Part shown: positions 1 to 9,300 of the stretch, in pieces | How positions within the stretch are numbered: the first letter of the stretch is position 1 | Layout of the letters: each line of letters begins with the position of its first letter | Assembly: GCA_028565715.1 (NCBI GenBank) | Contig: JAOXYC010194576.1 | Coordinates: forward strand, 1-12,007 | Length of the DNA stretch: 12,007 nt | Source of the DNA: Phoronis pallida | Taxonomy: Eukaryota > Phoronida > Phoronidae | Reading direction: 5' to 3' | Position numbers and translations under genes: made by a program | The notes under the pieces: generated by a model | Database searches by the model: none | What the model was told of the DNA's origin: nothing | Seen by the model: only the letters and a program-made list of their open reading frames with translations

Positions 1-221
1 CTTTATTCACGGTGTCATTTACTTATTAAACATATGCGCGTGTAAGGAGTTACAGCTCTGTTCATGAAATTAGAACGGCCAGTCGTGTCTCAAATTCGGT
101 TTTAAGAAAAACAGAATAAAAGGCCGACTTGTGCTCGAAATCTACATGCCAGCTGAAGTTTCTAACAAGAATTCATGTAAATATTATACGAGTAACTGTG
201 CACTCATTTCGCTACATATAC
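1..221 (-). other. Start of the intron downstream of exon 17
   Basis: This follows the GTATAT donor of exon 17. I looked for the next PLAT exon in all minus frames and found neither the expected RIWHDNSG-like motif nor a suitable acceptor with an open frame. It is read as intron running off the left edge. Confidence 0.7.
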
Positions 222-337
222 CTGGATACTGCCATGAGAAAGGAATCTACACCGCCTCGTCTAAGAACTTTACGTTTTGGATCTTCGAGAACACGAACAT
301 CTGTTTCGACTTCTTCCCCAGAGAAAATCACGTGCAC
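222..337 (-). CDS. Exon 17: PLAT domain, second part
   Basis: The acceptor CCATTGTAG precedes GTG CAC GTG, and the donor is CCAG|GTATAT. The exon has 116 nt, enters in phase 0 and leaves two bases, encoding residues 1321-1358: VHVIFSGEEVETDVRVLEDP, then RKVLRRGGVDSFLMAVS. This is the PLAT continuation 'V...L.GE...T.VR.L.DP.R..F.RG..D.FL.AV'. The donor GTATAT is weaker than the others in the gene, but the frame just beyond it meets a TAG, and PLAT homology runs right up to it. The next exon, which should carry the 'LG.L...RIWHDNSG' part, is not in the window. Confidence 0.9.
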
Positions 338-3300
338 CTACAATGGGAAGACCGTGTAGCTAGATGACGAACTATGGGGCAAGTGCACCGCCACTTGCCC
401 CTATCTGGTGCTTGATGGCTAATTGTTGGCATTAGTTAACAATATATGGTAAGATGGCAAGGGTGACTTTGTTAAGAGTACACGGAAGACTCTTATTTAC
501 TCACCTTAGAATCAGTTCCCGCGTTCTTACGTAATCCCGTGAATACAAGAACTTCGTACAGATACTTATCGTTGGGATCGTTGTCCGGCAGGGGCGAAAC
601 CCCAATCTGGAAGAAAGAGGTAACAATCGCTGTTGTGGAAAACTTGTTTGTTTACAAACACCGAATGAAGTATTTACAAGTTAGTGCACATGGTGAACTA
701 TGTTTAAAAGACTACGGCACTAGTTTGGCTGTGCTCATTAAAACCTCAATGCTAAGCACTGAATCCATGACTAGCGAGCCTACCTTTATTTGAGTTCAAA
801 ACTGACTGACCTTGAAAACCGATGGAATTGTTACTATAAATACATTAAAAAAGTTCTAAACTTATTTTCACCATACTACGACTGAGGCTTATTTGATCAT
901 CATCGAAAATAGTGAAATGTTATTGATCAGAAAGACAATCGAAAGATATAAGTGAGATGAGGGTTTATTGATGTCACTGGGCTCAAAAGGAAACCACGAA
1001 AAACGATTGCTGGCAAAAACGGTGGAATGAGGTTAAATATGAGCACACACATTGGTTGGCTCCTTTTAAAATAACAGTTATTCAATGTCAGTTAGATGTG
1101 GCTAGGTTAAATATGAAATATCAATAAAAAATGAAGTTCATATTTCGAACAAACTGTTAAAAAAATGTTCTTACCCTTTCCAAATCTTTCTTATCTTTAT
1201 GCCTTGCCCATATAGCCACTGCTATATAGATTGCAAATATGACTCCTATGGTAGCGTAGATTGTCGGATTGTCCTCCAAGCTCATGTTATTAAAAACGTA
1301 GTTGAAGTCTATTGGATTGGGTTGCACTATCCATCCTCCGGCAAACGTAGTAAGATGGTTGCTGAAGCACTGCGTGAAGTTAGTGGTTGTCAGTGCCCCT
1401 ACCTGGAAAATGTTAGATCATTAATACTGAATAACGATGTATCAATTACAAAATACGAAAAAAAAGAGAAAACAAAACATGCACGCAGCAGATCATCTGC
1501 AAACAGGAAGTGTGGTGAATTTGTGATTGAAATGATGTAGATGATTCTTGCAGCAATGATGGTTTTAGAACTTGCAATTATCAAAAGCAAAAGACTTTAA
1601 AATCTGATCAATGCAACATGAACACTAAAAACAAAAGTTGGCAGCTTGTCTTATACATGTTGTACAAGACATGCTGAGGCTTAAAGGATTGGGCTATTAC
1701 ACAAAACACCTGATTAAATGAAAAGGTCCAATCAGTTGTGACATTAAAAATATTCAAGCCTGCATGTTCTCTCAAAAACATAAGTTTCTACATTTGTGTT
1801 GGTTAGCAATGTGTCCAACCTTTAAAGTTAAAAAATTGCTTAGATCCAGAAATGCACTTGTAAATATATTACGCCTTTACCCTAGTTCCGTATGTTTCCC
1901 ATCTCAGATTCTGTTCGAAGTAACATCCAGTAGAGTATGTTCTTATCGAGTAGTTTGTTGTGAATCTTCCAGCGAAAGATTCTATGTTGTTCAGTTTAGT
2001 TCCTGGAGTTATACTTTCATACATCGCTCTTTCGTCGAAGGAAAGTTGACGAACACCAATACGGTACAGTCCTGTATTACTACCAATATTTTCAATGAAC
2101 GCTGTATGACGATCTTGGCCTGTTAATGTTATAATAAGATACAATGTACTGACTATAAAAACTGCCCAATTAAAGCACAAACAAATTAACAAAAAAATTG
2201 GTTAAAAGGTTCATTTTTGAAAAAAAAGTGAGTTGTAAGAAGATCAACGAGCAGGTAGTGCATACTGAGACGTCTTCTTTATTCGCAAGGAGTCAATTCA
2301 TAATAGCAAACATCCGAATTAGCTTCTCTCTAGCGAAGGGAGGCGCGAATGCGCGGCCACTTTTGAAAAATGTCTGTTTATGTGGACAAACTCCGGTGGC
2401 AGGTAACTTGTGGAATGATATTCCTTTCATCCACGGATACTTCGCCAAGTTCTTAAACTTCCTGGTGTCGGCCTATACACCCATTGGCACAACAGTGGTA
2501 GTTGGCTAGCATTGAGGCCGTGGATTTCACAGAATTTGATGCCAAATAAAACGCCGAAAAACTTCCCTTTCCTTTTAATGACACAACCTGGAGGGCGCCA
2601 CTGTTTGTCCACACTTTTCGAAAGTGAACACGCATTTGCGTCTCCCTTCGCTAGAGAGAAGCTAATTCGGATGTTTGCTATTGTTTATCATAAATTCAGG
2701 AAAGATAGTCTTACTTATAAGATCTTCAAAATTACCTTGTTCTAATTTCTTCTCGTCCATCGGTAAGACAAAGATGTAGTTATAATCGCCTGTCGTTAAG
2801 TTAGGGTAATTATTGTCCGATAGGTTTTGCATTCGCCTAACTAGCACCAAGACATGCGCATTCGTGTCTTCCGGGTACACCTGGATGTGAACTGACGAGT
2901 TTGTTTTATTAGCGTAGAACTTATGATATGCCAGGTGGGTCCATGAGTTATTCGCCATGACTGGGTCGACAATATACGTGACTGGTTCAAACGGTATGTT
3001 CTGATTCCTTGGAATCTGAATTTCTATCTCCCGGTTTGTGTTCTCTATTGATATTGACGTTTCGTTCAGTGTAAAGAAATCTATCGTGACAGCTTGTGAG
3101 TCACGTGAAACGTCGGAGTTCTTGATGAATGAATACGGGGGAGATTTGTCCACACTTGCCTGGAAAAAAATACAAATTGATCAAATTCATATACAGAAAA
3201 AAATCGATGTTTTTATCTCTGGTTTATTGAACATCGCAAACAAATTGACCTTTTCAATCTGAGCAAAATCATCGAGCCTAAAGCAGACATAAATCAAAAG

Positions 3301-6300
3301 TATCTTGATGACCCAAAACATGACGAAGCAGAGAAAAAAATGTTTCATCAACTTTTTTCGACCTGTAAAATGCTCTCCCGGATTTGTATAGAAGAAAATA
3401 ACAATGACTTACAATCATGGTGACTGTTTCATTTCCATAACAGCTGGAAGTTGCGCAAAGATCGATAGAAGACATGTTGACAAATGCATCTCCAATGTCA
3501 TAAGTCTGTTCTGTCACTGAAGATGCCTTGCTTTTGTCAATGTAAATATCCATATTGTCAGTCTGGATTACTGTCGCTTTCTCTGATGCAAACTTGTTTC
3601 TGGCGATTGCTAGGCTAAGCTTTTGGAGTGCCATTTTTGCTTCTTGTACAACGCTGCTCGCCTAAATAGGTGAAAAAAATAGTGTCAATTTGGCTAAAAT
3701 CTTGCAAGAAGAATTCCTCTTAACCTAATTTAACCAGAAACCTTCGTAAATCTTCGAGTGTCGCTTGTGTATAAATTTGGTCCAACGACATTGATATTGC
3801 AAAAATGAAACATTTGACAACTTTTATTATTAAACTGATCACGTGTAGCATTTTCAAGTGTTTTTGGTAGATGTATTTTCGTGTTTATGATATCGTTAAC
3901 ACATTTATTATGTCGATTGGTGAACTTAGGTTCTTTGTTTTTGGTTTCACTCTTTAAGAAATTATTGGTGATTTTTTTTAACTTCATTGATTCTTTAATT
4001 TTATGTTGCACAAATATTTGTGTTTGATAGATGTAGGCCTATTTTTTGTGGTATCGTTAACGCTTTTATCAATTCGAATAATGAACTTACGGTAGTTCTT
4101 TGTTCTTTTGTGTTTGTTTCTAGCAACAGTTCACTCGATGCTTCGTCTGGCGATCCCTGTAGCCCTATAGAATAAAGCTAAATTAAAATTGTTTTCCTTA
4201 ACTATTCGTGTATTCAAATGTTTGTATATACTGATTAGCAAAATGTGTTTTGTACAATTCCACTCTTTAAAGAAGCAAATGATGATACATGTATTTTGAA
4301 CTTCATTGCTTCCTGAATTTTGCAATTTAAATTCGCCGTTGATGTAGTCATACGTGCATATCATATTAGCTGTACCAGCATAACACGCGCAAAATCCTCT
4401 TACAAGAAAAATCAACAAACTTTCACTATGCAAGATTATTAGAATAAAATAGGGGACTATAAATTATTAAAGTAAACTTACATGCATCCTCTGTGTCTAT
4501 GTCCGTATCGTAATACTGCTTATCAACAACACTTTGAATATCAAAATTCAGCGGGTTGGTCATGTGTATATTGACCGCTTCTGTTATATCGCCTATAAGG
4601 GACACGATAGTCTGAGCTTGTTTCTCTAGTTCCTCAACAGATGTCGTCTCACTCAGATTCGACACCATGTCCACCATTCTAGTCACTCCTTGCGTCGACT
4701 TAATCTAAAGAAATGAACATTTATTTTTAAACGTTTTTGCTTATGTGGAAAACTTAAAATTATTTAACAAACAGCCCATAGATACAAATTTACCCAAAAT
4801 TATAGAGAATTTTATGTCTAGTTTGAAATAATATTCACAACCAAACCAAGGTCACATAAATACTATGGATGTCTCCAAGGTACAGATTACTACACTATGT
4901 GACATTGTTATCATATGTTCATACAATGTAGTCATTCAATCCAAAACAAATTGGCCTATCAAAAAGATTTCACTGAAACTTTCTGTAAGAAACTCGAAAA
5001 CTTTCGAACATCTTAATTATTGCAAACACTGATTCTCACCTGTCCGTCACGGGATACTTCGTCTGTATTTTCAATCACTCCTTTTAGCGCTGTCGAGACT
5101 TGAGCAATATCGGCGATGTTGGACACTGACTTCGTTAAATCGTCAAGGCTGTCTACGAATACCCTGCGAACCTGGAAATTGACATAAATATATACCATTC
5201 AAGAAAAGGCAGAAAAATTCGAAAAGCTCGACCATATATCAAACCCAAGTCTTCCATTGTCAGACATGTGAACCAGTCGAACTATCAGGGCCCTTACAGT
5301 TAATCATATCAATCACTGGTACAAAAGTCAAATTCGTTGAAAGTCTTGATTCAACCCAAAAAAGCTATCGATCAACTTACTTTGGCATCTTCCTCCCTTT
5401 GAACGCTAGTTGGTTTGGTGTTTCCTATTGTATTCATCTGAGAAATGATGGGCAGTATAGCATTGCTGGTTTCTTTAATGTTTCCACTGTTGAGAATGTT
5501 CGTTAACTCGCTTGCCTCGTTTGATAAAATTGTCTTCACTACATCTCGAACTTCAGCCAGAGGCGCAGGCTTGACCTGAAAGGAACCATACAAAGACATT
5601 GAATGTCAATGATTTAACATTTTTGAGGATTCGACGCTTAAAATGACTTACACAAATATTTCAAAATGGCCGCTTCTTAAACAGGAAATGAACTCGTGTA
5701 TCAAGACATTTTGAGTTTGAGATTTAAACTTGTGTAAAGAGACGGAATAACCGAATTCAATTGATCTGTATGTTGTAGTAACTAATTGTCGTGAGTTTTC
5801 AACTCAAAAAGATGAACAAATTCAGAATTTTTAAATAAGTACAACAACACGTACTTGAACCTGTCCGATTGTAAAAGTCGTTACAGCCCCGTGTACATCA
5901 GAAATGGTTGCAATCACGTCCATAGTGTAACTGTTCTCAGCCAAGCCTAGTGGTAAACTCAATGATATATTGGGCGATGAACTGAACATCACCTGAATAT
6001 CAGGAGTTGTCTGGCTGTGCCTTACTGAAATAGAAGTTGAATGATTTGAAAAATACTGGTAAACGGAGATGACGATATTATACAAAATTTCATTTTTGTA
6101 AGAAAAATTGCTCCTTTAACCCGGTAGAATAAAACAAATTAACATCCAATTAAAAGAACGTTGGTGACATACAACTTAAAAAACTACTCTATGCTGAATG
6201 AAAAACAATATTCCTTTCTTTCATTAAACACTAAATATAACAATCCGAATACCTACCAAAGACTTTGTATTCGACAATGTCGTCACCTTCTGGATCTTTC

Positions 6301-9300
6301 CAATCTGAACACGTGATGTCCCATTTGCCGTTTAATGTGGCGTTCTCAGGCGGTCCTGAGATTATGCAACTGCCATTGACGGGCGGTTGATTGACACATA
6401 GTGTTAAGAAGGTAAGACCAGGCTTCTGACCGACTCGAGACATTTTGAGACCCAGTCTGAATCTTGTATGATTTTTATATCTTTGAAATAGTTTCGCATC
6501 TATGACAATTGAGCTTTCGGAAGATGCTGTAAATCAAGAGAGAAAGTATTATTCTAAACATCACTAAATGAACCCTGTTTAATGCAAAAGTTCGTATAAT
6601 CGATATTTACTATTTTGAACTCCAATTGATAATGATAGGTTATTCTGCTTGGGTTTGAATATGAGGTGAGGTTATTCGATTGAAACTTGAATCATCCGAT
6701 TCAAGTTGAGATTGAATAACCTCACTAATATTCAAACAAAATAACCTATTTATACCAACTATGGACCAAATAAGTTGCCTTTTTTCTGGTTTGAGACAGA
6801 CTTTTTAAAAAATAACATGAATGAAACAATGCGTTTACGTCATCATTCTGTACGGCGTGCACACGTGACCGTATTCAGCAGCATATTCAATGATTTATTG
6901 TGCGACTTATTTAAACATACGTGGTATAAACTCTTGTTTTTGATAACTTCCAAAATGTATTAGTAAAATATTGAAAAAGTATTCATGTGAAACAATGAAA
7001 AGCATTTTTCAACTAGACAGCAGAGGGAAATAAGGATGGTCCAACTGGGATGGGGCAAGAAACGTGGCTGATAACCCCTCCTCGGGCCGAAGACGTCAGA
7101 ATAACATTAACAGGTTATTAGAATGGCAAGCCTCGTAAATTTAACATATAAGTAAATTTAATAAGACAAGTCGTTGTACCTGGAGAGTAATCTGTTAAGT
7201 TCAATTGTATCCAGATTTTGTCAGATTGATAACTAAGATCCCACTTGTAGTTATAGGCATTGGCATTGATACAGTTGCTCTCGCAGCCCCCTACCAGAGC
7301 TAGTCTATTGGCAGGATTGATTCTCTGTCCGCAGCGGTTCCGCGTACACAAACCCCCTGCACCACAACTATTCAAAAAAAATTATATTACGTTTTTTCGA
7401 TGATTAATTTAAACGAAAAATAGACTACAACGAATTTCGAAAAAGACAACTCTCTGATGACAGTTGAAATCGTGTTATCAATATTGCGGTTTTACTGCTA
7501 CACTATGTACTTCACCGTGTGTTTAAACTTCTTTCGAATATGTTAACTAAAAGTCACTAATTTCTAGTAAAATTGCATTACTATGGTCACTGTCAATCAT
7601 TTCACGTTGAAGGACATGAATCCGTGTTTAATTACATGAATCACTTACTTTATCCTAACACTTGGTGGATTGCCTTCGACAAGCTTCACATTCACACAAG
7701 AATATCTCTCACGGGTATCTTTCTTTGCAACAACGCATATCTGATACGTAAGGTTGATAACCATCGTACTAGTATCAAAAGCGAGGTTTCCCCCTTCACT
7801 CCCAGATATATTCAATCGTCCTGGACCTTTACGGAAACATCCACCTTGATCAGCGATGGTTGAGTTCAACTCCCCCAAAGTGTATGGAGAAGATGCAGCA
7901 GAACTGTTCACCATCTCGGCAAGGGTAATGGTCTCATTAAATCGTTTGCAGTAAAATTCGTATCTTAAGCTGCCCTGTAAAGATGATGATGATGATGATG
8001 ATGAGGGCGAAAATGATGACGACAACGACATTGATGATGATGATGAAAATATTGCAGACAGTCTTAAATCTCAAAATGTCTGTAAAAAATGATAGCTCAA
8101 TGACTTTCTTGTAAGTTTCAAAAAATAGATTTGAGCTCGAGAACTTTTTATCAAAGAATTCACTTATTTAATATTACATGTTCACAAATAGCCTTTAAAA
8201 TACATCTGATCTGAAGAAATTGTTTCGCGAATATGATATGATGATTACCATTTTGATTTGCACAAAAGCAATTTACTGACATACCGATAGGATACTGTGC
8301 AAAGTGTTCAACAGTGTTGAAATAATCGTGATACCCACCGTTGTCTCGGTCAAATCGTCAGGATCATAAGAATGCGCTCGGGCATCAAATACAAGAGGCT
8401 CGCCAAATCCACGATATACTAAAGATGGTGCTCCGTCTAGCAATCCAACAACGAGTGGAGATTCCTTGATCTCGATGTATGTACTTGTCTTGTCCCAGAA
8501 GATGCTTGCTCTTCCAGCCATTCGTACAGTTAGGTCAAACTTATAAATACCATATTCCAGCGTTCCTGCTGGTACAACTAAAATGGCTGAATTCTTTGAC
8601 ACGAGATCTTTGATAAGATATGTAGTGTCGTTGTATGTTCCGTTAAAATACTTGGTCAATGTCCAGGATTTTAAATTCTCCGACGTTTCTCTGCATTTTA
8701 ATGATAGCTCGCCTTCAACAGTGAAAGCGTCCTTCTTGATGATGCCTCGCGGATTGGTCACGGTGTATTTTGTAGAGTCTTTAATATCAAGGCTCGGCTT
8801 GTTGCAGTTGAGAGAAGATATGATGAACAAAAGTGAAGATTGTGTGGTCATGTTACTGGCTTTACCTACACTCCATCCTAACCCGTTGACTTCATAAAAA
8901 CCTTCTCGTGAATACACATGAGTCGCATCTATAGTTTTCGTTACGTTTCCTTGATATGAACATTTGCCATTTAGGTTCGTTTTACCACATTCAGTGGAAT
9001 CGAAACCATACGAAGTACACCGACCATCACCCCATTCAATGCGAATGCATGGGTTCGGTCCAACGGAATATAAAGACACGTGAACAGTTTTTTCAGTGTT
9101 CGGTTTTGCTATTTCTCCCTGGTCAGTGAGTTTCAGGCCGCTTATTCCTTCCACAACTAGTATGGTCGTGTCATTTGTCTCCAAGCTGTCAAACGGGTTA
9201 CTTCCAGTGACTGTTAGTATGTATTCGCCAGGATTCTAAATAAAGAAAAAAATTTGAAGAGTTGAATTCTGCCCACATTAACATAAAAGCATTATTGTTT

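Noticed and set aside
129-793. Plus-strand open frames (129-359, 131-367, 539-793)
   Set aside because: They overlap PLAT exons 16 and 17 in antisense and have no recognisable domain; the minus-strand exons have clear family motifs and splice sites.
1199-2509. Plus-strand open frames (1199-1540, 1764-2126, 2198-2509)
   Set aside because: Antisense shadows of exons 14 and 15 or frames inside the foldback element; no motif or splice support.
2427-2745. Open frames on both strands inside the foldback element
   Set aside because: They arise from the inverted repeat and show no transposase signature such as a DDE pattern.
3730-4433. Minus-strand open frames at 3730-4011 and 4131-4433
   Set aside because: They are mostly intron: out of phase with the flanking exons, Lys/Asn-rich or without family match. 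Only the 74 nt of exon 11 fits.
7975-8031. Ser-rich N-terminus in frame with exon 4
   Set aside because: It is produced by GAT microsatellites upstream of a good TTTACAG acceptor; the REJ motif continues from exon 3 directly into GSLRYEFYC.
7573-8897. Plus-strand open frames 7573-7863 and 8583-8897
   Set aside because: Antisense shadows of exons 4 and 3.
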